A program made the position numbers and the translations under genes. 45,909 nt of DNA, taken from the NCBI GenBank assembly GCA_905233255.1, contig CAJOCN010000005.1, forward strand, positions 1 through 45,909. The letters are read 5' to 3'. Below are positions 14,718-23,634 of this stretch, piece after piece. The stretch's first letter is position 1. Each line of letters starts with the position of its first letter. The DNA comes from Paludibacteraceae bacterium (GTDB lineage Bacteria > Bacteroidota > Bacteroidia > Bacteroidales > Paludibacteraceae). The notes under the pieces were generated by a model. It saw only the letters and a program-made list of their open reading frames with translations. It searched no databases and was not told the DNA's origin.

Positions 14718-17342
14718 ATGGATAACAACAAGCAATATTATACGCCGGGAGGCAACAATAACTATTACCAGCCCGGAGGAAACCAGCAGTATTACTACCA
14801 ACCCGGGGGCAACCAGCAGTATTACCAGGCGGACCCTCAGCAGAACAACGATGACGAGGAAGACAGTTCGATGAACTTCAACCCTCTTGAGTGGCTCTTC
14901 ACGTTCCTGCACTACTGGTATCTGTTCGTCATTGCATTGGCGATCGCCTTAGGGCTCGCTATGCTCAAGAACAGGCGTTGGATACCGACTTATTACTCAC
15001 AGGGTACCATCGTCATCAAGGAGAGTGCCGGTTATGGCGGTAATGCTTCGGCGCTGATGCAGGGATTCGGTGTGGACGCCGGCTATAAGAACGTGAACAA
15101 CCAGATGATCATGCTCGGCTCCTACGACCTGATGAGCAGGGTAGTGGACTCGTTGCCGTTCCTCAACGTGGAGTATATCACCCAAGGGCGCTTCAAAACC
15201 CGCCAACTCTACCGCCAGACGCCTGTCATCGTTGACTACACACGCGTGGACCCGCGCGCGTACGGTCCTTTATATCAGTTATCGTTCAAGGAGGACGGCA
15301 CGATGCATATATCCTCCACCGAGGAGGACCAACCGCTCGAACTCGATGTTCGTTACGGCGAACCGGTGACCTGTTCGCTCTTCGATATTACTATCTGGCC
15401 GACCGAACTGATGATCAACAGCGGAAAGATCTACTTCCGCTTCCGTACCCACGAGTCGCTGGTGGATGAGTTCATGAGCAGGCTGCAACTCAGCTTCGTC
15501 ACCGAGGGATCCACCGTGCTCGCACTCTCGCTGACGAGTGAGACGCCGCAACGCGACTGCGAGTTCATCGACAAACTCGCCAAGATCTATCTCCTCCAGA
15601 ATCTGGAGCAGAAAAACGAAGTGGCGGAGAACTCCATCCGGTTCATCAACGAGCAGTTGAAGAACCTTCAATCATCGCTCCAAGTGAGCGAAGGAGCCAT
15701 GACGGACTTCCGCCAGGAAAACAAGTTCGTGGATGTCAACTCTTATGCCGGACAGCTCATGAGCCTCGTAGCCGGCTACGACCAGCAGGCGATGGAGCTT
15801 CGTCTGAAGGAGACTTATTTCGATTACCTCATCTCCTATATCCATCAGAACATAGAGAACGGAGCCGTTATCGCGCCGACCACGATGGGCATCAACGAAC
15901 CGATGCTCATGGGGCTCGTGCAGCAACTCAACGACCTGCGTATCCAGCGCGGCGAACTGACGGAGAAGAACGTGTACTACGCGCGCTACACCAAGGACAT
16001 TGAAAATGTCAAGACCGCCATCGAGGAGGTAGTGACCTCCATGCGTGCGAGCCTCGAGATCGAGAAAGCCGACCTCAAACGCCGTAACGAGGAGGTGGAG
16101 AAAGCCATCAAGCAACTGCCTGAGAAAGAACTGCAAATGGTAGCCATCGAGCGTAACTACCGCATCGACGATAACTACTACACTTTCTTCCTCCAGAAAC
16201 GCGCCGAGGCGGAGATCCAGAAAGCCTCCAACACGCCGGATAACAGCATCATGGACAAAGCCCGTACTACGGCAATCATGAACGCTAATGCAAAGAAGAA
16301 GACGACCACCACCTACCTTCTGATCGGTCTCCTGATTCCGGCATTGCTGATTATTTTAAGCGAACTGCTCAACAATAAGATCCGTTCTCCGAAAGATGTC
16401 TTGAAACTCAGGAAGTTCCGTCTGATTGGCACGCTCCGTCATGCCCGCAACCAGAACCCGACGCTCGTACGCGCTTCGCCCCGCTCGTCGTATGCGGAGA
16501 TGTTACGAGCCATCCGTACGAGGGTGGAGTTTGTCCTCCGCCGCAAGGAGAAGATGGTGATCTGCGTCACCTCCACGGAGTCCGGCGACGGTAAGACCTT
16601 CCTCTCTACCAACCTCGCAGCTCTCTACGCCATGACCGGCAAGAAAGTGCTGCTCGTCGATCTTGACCTTCGTAAGCCGAATATCCACACCAAACTCGGT
16701 CTGGAGAACGGTCTGGGTGTGTCCAACTACCTGATCGGTGATTGCGAGGAAGAGGAGGCCTACGTACGCAACACGCCGTTCGGCTTTGATTTCGTGCGCG
16801 CCGGTACCATCCCGCCCAACCCGGGTGAGTTGGTGCACTCCGACAAACTGCGCGACACCATCAACCGCTGCCGCGAGATATATGATTTCATCATCATCGA
16901 CACCTCGCCTATTGGCCTTGTGCCCGACGCTTACGCAATCATCGAGCAGAGCGACATGTGCCTCTTCGTCATCCGCTGCATGCAGACCAATAAATCGTTC
17001 TGTAAGCAGACCCTCGAACAGATGCAAGAGGTAGTCGAAAACCCCGATAAGATCCAACTCATCCTCTCCGATATACCCACCGAGGGACGCCACTCTTACG
17101 GCTCCGGTTACGGCTACGGCTACGGCGGTTACGGCGGCTACGGCTACGGTCATTTCGGCTATGGCGGTTACGGCGGTTATGGCTACGGCTACGGCGGCGC
17201 CAACTCCAAGTCCAAGAAATACGGCCGTCTGTATGGTAAGTTGTATGGTAAGTTCGTGAAGGACGACAAGGCGTATCGCTCCTATTACTACTACCATCAC
17301 GACGAGGATGACGAGGAATCGAAAGGTACAAACAAAGATTAA
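14718..17342 (+). CDS. Wzc-like polysaccharide co-polymerase / bacterial tyrosine kinase
   Basis: 874 residues. A low-complexity head (about 1-45) repeats YYQPGGNQQ-type units. Then come TM1 (about 64-80), the Wzz periplasmic domain with a long coiled coil (about 300-500), and TM2 (about 532-550). The BY-kinase domain has Walker A TSTESGDGKT (about 618-627), A' VLLVDLDLRKP (about 645) and Walker B FIIIDTSPIG (about 725). The tail (about 790-874) is a GYGGYGG-type tract followed by a tyrosine cluster (YRSYYYYHH), the expected autophosphorylation site. It controls chain length and export of the surface glycan at the inner membrane. The tyrosine-rich N-terminal head is unusual. Confidence 0.92.
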   Translation: MDNNKQYYTPGGNNNYYQPGGNQQYYYQPGGNQQYYQADPQQNNDDEEDSSMNFNPLEWLFTFLHYWYLFVIALAIALGLAMLKNRRWIPTYYSQGTIVIKESAGYGGNASALMQGFGVDAGYKNVNNQMIMLGSYDLMSRVVDSLPFLNVEYITQGRFKTRQLYRQTPVIVDYTRVDPRAYGPLYQLSFKEDGTMHISSTEEDQPLELDVRYGEPVTCSLFDITIWPTELMINSGKIYFRFRTHESLVDEFMSRLQLSFVTEGSTVLALSLTSETPQRDCEFIDKLAKIYLLQNLEQKNEVAENSIRFINEQLKNLQSSLQVSEGAMTDFRQENKFVDVNSYAGQLMSLVAGYDQQAMELRLKETYFDYLISYIHQNIENGAVIAPTTMGINEPMLMGLVQQLNDLRIQRGELTEKNVYYARYTKDIENVKTAIEEVVTSMRASLEIEKADLKRRNEEVEKAIKQLPEKELQMVAIERNYRIDDNYYTFFLQKRAEAEIQKASNTPDNSIMDKARTTAIMNANAKKKTTTTYLLIGLLIPALLIILSELLNNKIRSPKDVLKLRKFRLIGTLRHARNQNPTLVRASPRSSYAEMLRAIRTRVEFVLRRKEKMVICVTSTESGDGKTFLSTNLAALYAMTGKKVLLVDLDLRKPNIHTKLGLENGLGVSNYLIGDCEEEEAYVRNTPFGFDFVRAGTIPPNPGELVHSDKLRDTINRCREIYDFIIIDTSPIGLVPDAYAIIEQSDMCLFVIRCMQTNKSFCKQTLEQMQEVVENPDKIQLILSDIPTEGRHSYGSGYGYGYGGYGGYGYGHFGYGGYGGYGYGYGGANSKSKKYGRLYGKLYGKFVKDDKAYRSYYYYHHDEDDEESKGTNKD

Positions 17343-17353
17343 TAATTACTACA

Positions 17354-18832
17354 ATGACTGCTTTTGACAACGACAAGTACATCCGTATTCAGTCGGAGCA
17401 CATTCGTGAGCGAATAGGTAAGTTTGGCAACAAGCTTTACCTCGAGTTAGGCGGCAAACTGTTCGACGACCTGCATGCCAGCCGTGTGTTACCGGGCTTT
17501 ATGCCGGATAGTAAGTTACAGATGTTAACCCAGTTGCGCGACTCGCTGGAAATCCTGATCGTCCTCTCGGCGGAGGATATAGAGCGGAACAAGGTGCGCC
17601 AGGATTTGGGTATCACTTACGATGAGGACGTGCTCCGTCTGCGCGAGGAGTTCATGAATCGCGGTTTCATGGTGTCCTCCGTGGTTATCACCCATTACTC
17701 CGGTCAGCGGTCGGCGGATGCGTATCGTCAACGTCTGGAGCGCAAGGGCATACGCGTGTACTACCATTATACGATCGAGGGCTACCCGCATAACGTGGAA
17801 CTGATCGCCTCGGACGAGGGCTTCGGCAAGAACGATTATGTGGAGACGACCCGTCCGCTGGTTATAGTCACAGCTCCGGGCCCCGGCAGCGGAAAGATGG
17901 CGGTCTGTCTGAGTCAGCTCTACAACGAGCAGAAACATGGCTGCGAGGCAGGGTACGCCAAGTTCGAGACTTTCCCCGTCTGGAACCTCCCGCTCAAGCA
18001 CCCGCTCAACGTGGCGTACGAGGCGGCTACGGCGGACATCAATGATGTCAACATGATCGACCCCTTCCATCTGGAGGCGTACAACAAGACGGCTGTCAAC
18101 TACAACCGCGACATCGAGATTTACCCGGTGCTCGACGCACTCTTCACCTCTATCTACGGCGAGAACCCCTATAAGTCGCCTACCGACATGGGCGTGAACA
18201 TGGTGGGATTCTGTATCAGCGACGACGAGGCGGTGCGCGAGGCGAGCAAGCAGGAGATCATCCGCCGTTATTTCCGTGCCCTCTGCCACTTGGCGAACGG
18301 TAAGTGCAACGACGCCGAGATCAAGAAACTGGCGCTCCTCCAGCAACAGGTGGGAATCACCACTGCTATACGCCGTACGACGGTCGCCGCCCGCGAACGC
18401 CGCGCACTCTCAGGTGCGCTCCACGACGGCTCGTTCAACCACGCGGCGGCAATCGAACTGCCGGACGGAAAGATCATCACTGCCGAAGCCGGTCCGCTCT
18501 TGGGCTCCTCGGCTGCCCTCCTGCTCAACGCGATGAAGGAACTGGCGGGAATCGACCACGCCGTACGGCTCATTCCTGAGAAATATATCGGTCCGATCCA
18601 GAAGACGAAGATCTCTTTCCTCCACGGCAAGAACCCGCGTCTGCACACCGACGAGGTGCTCGTGGCGCTCTCCGTGCTCTCGCTCCAGGAGGAGAACTGC
18701 CGCAAGGCACTCGACACGCTTCCGCAACTCAAGGGCTGCCAGGCGCACTCTACCGTCATGCTCAATGAGGTGGACTGGAGAACATTTAAGAAACTTGGAA
18801 TTGATTTAACAACCGATCCCGCGAAAAAATAA
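17354..18832 (+). CDS. DUF1846 family protein
   Basis: 492 residues, cytoplasmic, full length for DUF1846, a family of unknown function found in Firmicutes, Bacteroidota and others. A glycine-rich loop APGPGSGKMAVCLSQLYNE (about 175-193) looks like a nucleotide-binding P-loop variant. FETFPVWNLPLKHPLN and NMVGFCISDD are well-kept blocks. It lies 11 bp after wzc and just before the cobalamin riboswitch, so it probably ends the polysaccharide transcript, but nothing ties it to glycan export biochemically. Confidence 0.85.
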   Translation: MTAFDNDKYIRIQSEHIRERIGKFGNKLYLELGGKLFDDLHASRVLPGFMPDSKLQMLTQLRDSLEILIVLSAEDIERNKVRQDLGITYDEDVLRLREEFMNRGFMVSSVVITHYSGQRSADAYRQRLERKGIRVYYHYTIEGYPHNVELIASDEGFGKNDYVETTRPLVIVTAPGPGSGKMAVCLSQLYNEQKHGCEAGYAKFETFPVWNLPLKHPLNVAYEAATADINDVNMIDPFHLEAYNKTAVNYNRDIEIYPVLDALFTSIYGENPYKSPTDMGVNMVGFCISDDEAVREASKQEIIRRYFRALCHLANGKCNDAEIKKLALLQQQVGITTAIRRTTVAARERRALSGALHDGSFNHAAAIELPDGKIITAEAGPLLGSSAALLLNAMKELAGIDHAVRLIPEKYIGPIQKTKISFLHGKNPRLHTDEVLVALSVLSLQEENCRKALDTLPQLKGCQAHSTVMLNEVDWRTFKKLGIDLTTDPAKK

Positions 18833-18835
18833 CAA

Positions 18836-18955
18836 GCACTAAGTGGTAAGAGAACTCGGGTGCAAATCCCGGACAGACAGGCTACTGTGATGGCTCCCCG
18901 CCTAAGTCAGATCGCTTCCGCTCGGCGCAGTTGATAGTCCTCCTGTAACAGGACG
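18836..18955 (+). promoter_or_regulatory. Cobalamin riboswitch upstream of btuB
   Basis: The core GGTGCAAATCCCGGACAG, followed by the GCTACTGTGATGG block and AAGTCAGA, matches the conserved parts of B12-sensing RNAs: the GGTGcAAaTCC hairpin, then the GCnACTGTnA junction, then the AAGnCAGg segment. It sits in the 127-bp gap before the TonB-receptor gene. No separate promoter is obvious between the DUF1846 stop and the RNA. It would lower expression of the uptake genes when B12 is plentiful. No clear terminator T-run is seen before the ATG, so control may act on translation. Confidence 0.85.
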
Positions 18956-18959
18956 AACA

Positions 18960-21023
18960 ATGGTAAGACGTACAACTCTCATACTGGTTCTGGCACTCTG
19001 TGCACACGCGCTCTTCGCCCAAGACGAAGCAGACGCCGATTCCCTGTACCGCGACTTCCACATCGAGGAGGTCGAGGTCACGGCGCGTGCCCTCACCAAG
19101 GATGTGATTGTGCCGCAGACCCTCAAGGGCGCGGAGCTCCAACGGATGAGTGCCCTCTCCGTGGCGGACGCATTGCGCTATTTCTCCGGCGTACAGCTCA
19201 AGGACTACGGCGGAGTGGGCGGAATCAAGACCATTAACGTCCGCTCCATGGGCAGCCAGCACACCGCCGTCTATTACAACGGCGTGCAGCTCGGTAACGC
19301 CCAGAACGGGCAGGTGGACTTAGGGCGTTTCTCGCTCGATAACATGGAGGAAATAGCCCTCTTCAACGGTCAGAAATCCGATATCTTCCAGTCCGCGCGG
19401 GAGTTCGGCGCCGCCGGAAATGTGTATCTCGTCACGCGCAAACCTTATTTTAAGGCGGGCGAGCGCGTACACGTGCGTGCGAAAATGCGGTTCGGCTCTT
19501 TCGCCCTCGCCAACCCTAACGTGGGGGTCGATGTCAAACTGACGGAGTCGCTCTCGCTGACCCTCGATGCCGAGTATGTCTATTCGGACGGCAAATACCC
19601 CTTCCGTTACCGCCGTGTACTGCCTAACGGCGAGACGGCGTACGACACTACCGCCATCCGTCAGAACGGCGATGTGAACGCTGTGCGCACGGAGCTCGGG
19701 TTGCACCATTACTACCGCACGACGGGCTTCTGGCGAATCCATGCCTATAACTATTACTCCGAGCGCGGTGTGCCCGGTGCAATCGTCAATAATGTCTGGC
19801 GTAACGGCGAGCGCCTCTGGGACCGCAACACCTTTGTGCAGGGCCAGTGGCAGGACGAGTGGTTCAACCGTTGGAGCACGCGATTCCTCTTCAAGTACGC
19901 CAACGACTACACCCATTACCGCAATTACGATACCCGTCTGCTGCCCTCCAACAACGAGTACCTCCAGCAGGAGGCGTACCTCTCGTTCGCCAACAAGGTA
20001 CAGGTCTTCAACTGGTGGGATCTGTCCCTGGCGTACGACTACCAGTACAACGCCCTCGACCGCACGAACCTGCTCCTTGATGACTCCAAGGAGCGTTTTG
20101 ACCGTCATTCGCATTGGCTCTCCGCCGCTACGGCGTTTAATATCAAGGAGTACCTGCGTCTCCAGGCGTCGGTGCTCATGACCTCAATCAGCAATCCCCA
20201 ATCGCCAATCGCCAATAACCCTAAATTCACCCCGGGAGTGTTTTTCTCCTTCCGGCCGTACCCGAAGATCGACCTCGCGCTCAATGCCTTCTATAAGCAG
20301 AGCTACCGGTACCCGACTTTCAATGACCTCTACTACACGGACCTCGGCAACGCCAATCTCCGCCCGGAGTTGGCGCGTCAGCACTCCGTCGAGCTTGCCT
20401 ATAACATAGTAAATCGGTCTTTCAGCCGTAAGGCGGTCTTTGAGCGTAGCGGTCTTTCCTCTTTGAGCGTAGCGGTCTCATACTACTACAACCGCGTGAC
20501 GGATAAGATCATCGCGTACCCGAAGGGGCAGCAGTTCCGGTGGACCATGCTCAACCTCGGTACGGTCAAGATCAACGGTGTGGACGCCAAAGGAGACTTG
20601 TCTTTCTTCCTGCCGCTGCGGTTCGTGCTCCGCACGAGGCTCAACTACACTTACCAGCGGGCGATTGACGTCACCAATTCCTCCGACTCCTATTACGGTC
20701 ACCAGATTCCGTATATCCCCCGTCACAGTGGAAGCGTGGTGGCGGGGCTCGACTGGCAGAGCCGCCGCGGCGACCACTACGGACTCAACTACTCGTTCAT
20801 ATATGTCGGTGAGCGGTACAGCCAGCAGGAGAATATAATCTACAACTATGTGCAGCCCTGGTACACCCACGACCTCTCGATCTACGGAGAGTGGGGGATC
20901 AAGCGCTGGTGGCTGAAAGCGAACTTGGAAATCAATAACCTGCTCGGGCAGGACTATGAAGTTATTCAGAACTACCCGATGCCTAAACAAAACGTACGAT
21001 GCACATTAGCCGTCAAATATTAA
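18960..21023 (+). CDS. btuB: TonB-dependent outer-membrane cobalamin receptor (BtuB-like)
   Basis: 687 residues. Signal peptide 1-20 (ending ALFAQ), a plug domain with IEEVEVTARALTKD (TonB-box-like) and VADALRYFSGVQLKDYGGVGGIKTINVRSMGSQHTAVYYNGV (about 75-120). A 22-strand-type barrel ends in the aromatic-rich CTLAVKY. It transports corrinoids across the outer membrane with TonB energy; the riboswitch and the following BtuG/BtuH/BtuF-like genes support B12 as substrate. Two in-frame repeat insertions are visible: SNPQSPIANNPKF (CAATCGCCAAT type, about 413-425) and VNRSFSRKAVFERSGLSSLSVA (GAGCGTAGCGGTCT type, about 484-505), presumably in surface loops. Confidence 0.92.
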   Translation: MVRRTTLILVLALCAHALFAQDEADADSLYRDFHIEEVEVTARALTKDVIVPQTLKGAELQRMSALSVADALRYFSGVQLKDYGGVGGIKTINVRSMGSQHTAVYYNGVQLGNAQNGQVDLGRFSLDNMEEIALFNGQKSDIFQSAREFGAAGNVYLVTRKPYFKAGERVHVRAKMRFGSFALANPNVGVDVKLTESLSLTLDAEYVYSDGKYPFRYRRVLPNGETAYDTTAIRQNGDVNAVRTELGLHHYYRTTGFWRIHAYNYYSERGVPGAIVNNVWRNGERLWDRNTFVQGQWQDEWFNRWSTRFLFKYANDYTHYRNYDTRLLPSNNEYLQQEAYLSFANKVQVFNWWDLSLAYDYQYNALDRTNLLLDDSKERFDRHSHWLSAATAFNIKEYLRLQASVLMTSISNPQSPIANNPKFTPGVFFSFRPYPKIDLALNAFYKQSYRYPTFNDLYYTDLGNANLRPELARQHSVELAYNIVNRSFSRKAVFERSGLSSLSVAVSYYYNRVTDKIIAYPKGQQFRWTMLNLGTVKINGVDAKGDLSFFLPLRFVLRTRLNYTYQRAIDVTNSSDSYYGHQIPYIPRHSGSVVAGLDWQSRRGDHYGLNYSFIYVGERYSQQENIIYNYVQPWYTHDLSIYGEWGIKRWWLKANLEINNLLGQDYEVIQNYPMPKQNVRCTLAVKY

Positions 21024-22861
21024 GATTATTGTCCTTAATCCTTATTCCTTACTCCTTATTCTCTTGTAGGGGCGACGAAGTGATCTATCCTACCATCGGC
21101 ACGCACGTCACGGACGAGGTGCGTGAGGGAGGTCTGTATGTGCTATGCGAGGGCAACATGGGCTCCAACAAAGCCCGTCTGGATTACATGAATCTCCACA
21201 CCGGCGAATATTACGCCAACTGGTACGGCGCCCAGAACCCTACGCAGATGAAGGAACTGGGTGACGTGGGCAACGATATACAGCGCTACGGCGGAAGGCT
21301 CTATGCCGTCATCAACTGCTCGCACAAGGTGGAGGTCATGGACCTCAAGGCCCGCCATATAGGTAAGATAGACCTTCCTAACTGCCGCTACCTCGCCTTC
21401 AAGGGCGATAAGATGTACGTCAGCGCGTATGTGGGCTCGGTCGCCGATCCGAATATGCTTGGTTCGGTCTATGAGGTCGATACAGCTACTCTGCGCGTCA
21501 CCCGGGAGGTCAAGGTCGGGCACCAGCCCGACGAACTATGCATCCTCGGTGACAAACTCTACGTAGTCAACTCCGGCGGATATATCACCTCCCGCCACGA
21601 CTCCACCGTCTCCGTCATTGACCTCCCGTCCTTCACCGAGACGGAGAAAATCACCGTGGGTACCAACCCGCAACGCATCCGACCCGACGAAGGGGGAAAA
21701 CTGTGGGTATGTGCAGAGAATTGCCTTACAATCCTAGACAATACGAAAACTGTTACAGTACTGCCCGTGAAGGCATCGAATATCTCCATTCACGGCTCTA
21801 CGGCATATATTATTGACGGCGAGTCGCACAAGCTCCGTGCGTTCTCTACTATCGACTATACGGAGCTGGAGCAACCGATCGACATCTCCGCTTTCGAGCA
21901 CCCGTACGGCCTTTTGGCTACCTCCGACGCGCTCTATATAACGGACGCCAAGAACTATGTCTCCTCCGGCGTCCTGCATTGTTACAGTTACGACGGACGG
22001 GAGCGTTGGCGTGCCTCGACGGGCGACATCCCCGGGCATCTCTGTCGTGTCACAGGGGCGTACGAGCTCCATGGAGACACCACTTCGCATGACACACCCC
22101 AGCGCTCTCCGTATATCTCGCGCGTCTATGAGTACGTGCCGGCGATGGGACAGTTCGTGAACCTCCTGCCTAAGTATGAGGAAGGCGATGATGCAGAAAC
22201 TATGTGCCGTAAGTGCGAGCAGGCGATCGCCAATAACGCCGGAGGAATGGTCTGTCTCGGCGGATGGGGCGGGTACATTACCTTCGGGTTTGACCATCCC
22301 GTTGAGAATAAAGACGGCTGCGACCTCCGTATTCTCGGTAACGCTTTCCTAATGACCGGCAATGCGGCTTACGGCAGTTCTGAACCGGGGATTGTGCTCG
22401 TCAGCCGCGATGAGAACAAGAACGGCGTGCCGGACGACACCTGGTATGAACTCAAGGGCTCGGAATACGACAGCCCATCGACCCTTCATCGAGTCACCAA
22501 GACCTATACCCGCGAGGGCGACACATTGCAAAACCCCTTCCATTCCCAGCCGTATTACCCGCAGTGGATAGAGGCGGACAGCCTTACTTTCGCAGGTGCA
22601 CGCCTTGCACCGCTCACCGTGAATATAGGCGGTCAGAACGTGCAGCGGATACTCGATTACGGCTATGCCGATAACAAACCCAATACTGACATAGAAGGCA
22701 CAAGTTTCGATATATCGTGGGCTGTAGATGCGGACGGACAATCTATTTCACTGCCATGCATAGACTTCGTCCGTATCTACACTGCGGTGGACGAATCCTT
22801 CGCCACCACAGGCGAACTCTCCACCGAGATTACAGGAGCTATTGATCTACATATAGAATAG
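20999..22861 (+). CDS. btuG: BtuG-like beta-propeller lipoprotein fused to a second surface domain
   Basis: 620 residues. It overlaps btuB by 25 bp. The lipoprotein signal ends in YSLFSC (Cys23). Residues about 40-350 are a YncE-like seven-bladed propeller: VGHQPDELCILGDKLYVVNSGG and VGTNPQRIRPDEGGKLWVCAEN are typical blades, as in BtuG, the surface corrinoid-capture protein that caps BtuB in Bacteroides. Residues about 375-620 form a second domain (GGWGGYITFGFDHPVENKDGCDLRILGNAF, then GSSEPGIVLVSRDENKNGVPDDTWYELKG) resembling a Bacteroidota cell-surface domain of unknown function. The fusion may join capture and a second ligand-binding role. The signal peptide region is encoded by a TCCTTAATCCTTATTCC repeat. 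Confidence 0.82.
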   Translation: MHISRQILRLLSLILIPYSLFSCRGDEVIYPTIGTHVTDEVREGGLYVLCEGNMGSNKARLDYMNLHTGEYYANWYGAQNPTQMKELGDVGNDIQRYGGRLYAVINCSHKVEVMDLKARHIGKIDLPNCRYLAFKGDKMYVSAYVGSVADPNMLGSVYEVDTATLRVTREVKVGHQPDELCILGDKLYVVNSGGYITSRHDSTVSVIDLPSFTETEKITVGTNPQRIRPDEGGKLWVCAENCLTILDNTKTVTVLPVKASNISIHGSTAYIIDGESHKLRAFSTIDYTELEQPIDISAFEHPYGLLATSDALYITDAKNYVSSGVLHCYSYDGRERWRASTGDIPGHLCRVTGAYELHGDTTSHDTPQRSPYISRVYEYVPAMGQFVNLLPKYEEGDDAETMCRKCEQAIANNAGGMVCLGGWGGYITFGFDHPVENKDGCDLRILGNAFLMTGNAAYGSSEPGIVLVSRDENKNGVPDDTWYELKGSEYDSPSTLHRVTKTYTREGDTLQNPFHSQPYYPQWIEADSLTFAGARLAPLTVNIGGQNVQRILDYGYADNKPNTDIEGTSFDISWAVDADGQSISLPCIDFVRIYTAVDESFATTGELSTEITGAIDLHIE

Positions 22862-22917
22862 TGCCAAAAACACTTATAATTAACATTATTTATTAACAAT
22901 TTAAAACAACAAACAAA

Positions 22918-23631
22918 ATGAAAAAATCATTTCTTTTCGTAGCAGCGTTGGCGCTGACCTTCGCGGCTTGTAACCAGAATGGTGAAGTGGCAGACAAGAC
23001 CATCGCCACGTTTGAAGAGGCTGCTATCAGCCCGATGACTACTGAGAGTACTTTCAAGTACTCTGTGGACACAACCGTTTTTCTGGAGAGCGGTAATTTT
23101 AAATGCCAGCAAACAGTCAGCTGGGAAGGTATGATGACAGCAGGAGGCGTCGTTTCCAACCAAACCACTACTGATGTCAAAAACGGCTATGCAGATGCTT
23201 ACAAATCCGCCAAAGGCGGAGCGTATGCCGGCAAAAACTATCTGGTTTGGTATGATGATTCGTATAGCCCGAATGTAATCAAACTCAAGTCAGCTGCTGT
23301 TGTTCCGGGCATGTATGTGTGCAACACGGCACTGGTTGTAAACATGATCAAGCTGGGCGATGGCTTGTCCACCATAGCTGGTGGTTTTACGGACGATGAC
23401 TATCTGCTCCTGACCATTACCGGCTCGTTGGAAGACAAAGATGTGAATGGCAAAGTAGATTTCTATCTGGCGCAGGGTAAGACTATCGTGACCGACTGGA
23501 CATATGTTGATTTGAGCACACTGGGTAAGATTGACGAACTGCACTTCGCCATGAGCGGCACGAAAAGCAATAACTATGGCTTGACCACTCCGACCTATTT
23601 CTGTATCGACAACCTCGGTGCTAAAAAGTAA
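22918..23631 (+). CDS. btuH: DUF4465 lipoprotein, BtuH-like cobalamin-binding protein
   Basis: 237 residues. Lipobox FAAC (Cys18). The body follows the DUF4465 pattern: VSNQTTTDVKNGYADAYKSA, GGAYAGKNYLVWYDD, PGMYVCNTALVVNMIKLGDG, DDYLLLTITGSLEDKDVNGKVDFYLA and TPTYFCIDNLG. DUF4465 lipoproteins were shown in Bacteroides to bind cobamides at the cell surface (BtuH). Its position between BtuG-like and BtuF-like genes in a riboswitch-led operon fits that role. A 56-bp AT-rich gap precedes it with no clear promoter. Confidence 0.82.
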   Translation: MKKSFLFVAALALTFAACNQNGEVADKTIATFEEAAISPMTTESTFKYSVDTTVFLESGNFKCQQTVSWEGMMTAGGVVSNQTTTDVKNGYADAYKSAKGGAYAGKNYLVWYDDSYSPNVIKLKSAAVVPGMYVCNTALVVNMIKLGDGLSTIAGGFTDDDYLLLTITGSLEDKDVNGKVDFYLAQGKTIVTDWTYVDLSTLGKIDELHFAMSGTKSNNYGLTTPTYFCIDNLGAKK

Positions 23632-23634
23632 TAG

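Noticed and set aside
17095..17210. GYGGYGG tract of wzc as an independent mobile repeat
   Set aside because: Gly/Tyr-rich tails with a tyrosine cluster are an expected feature of BY-kinases, so it needs no separate element.
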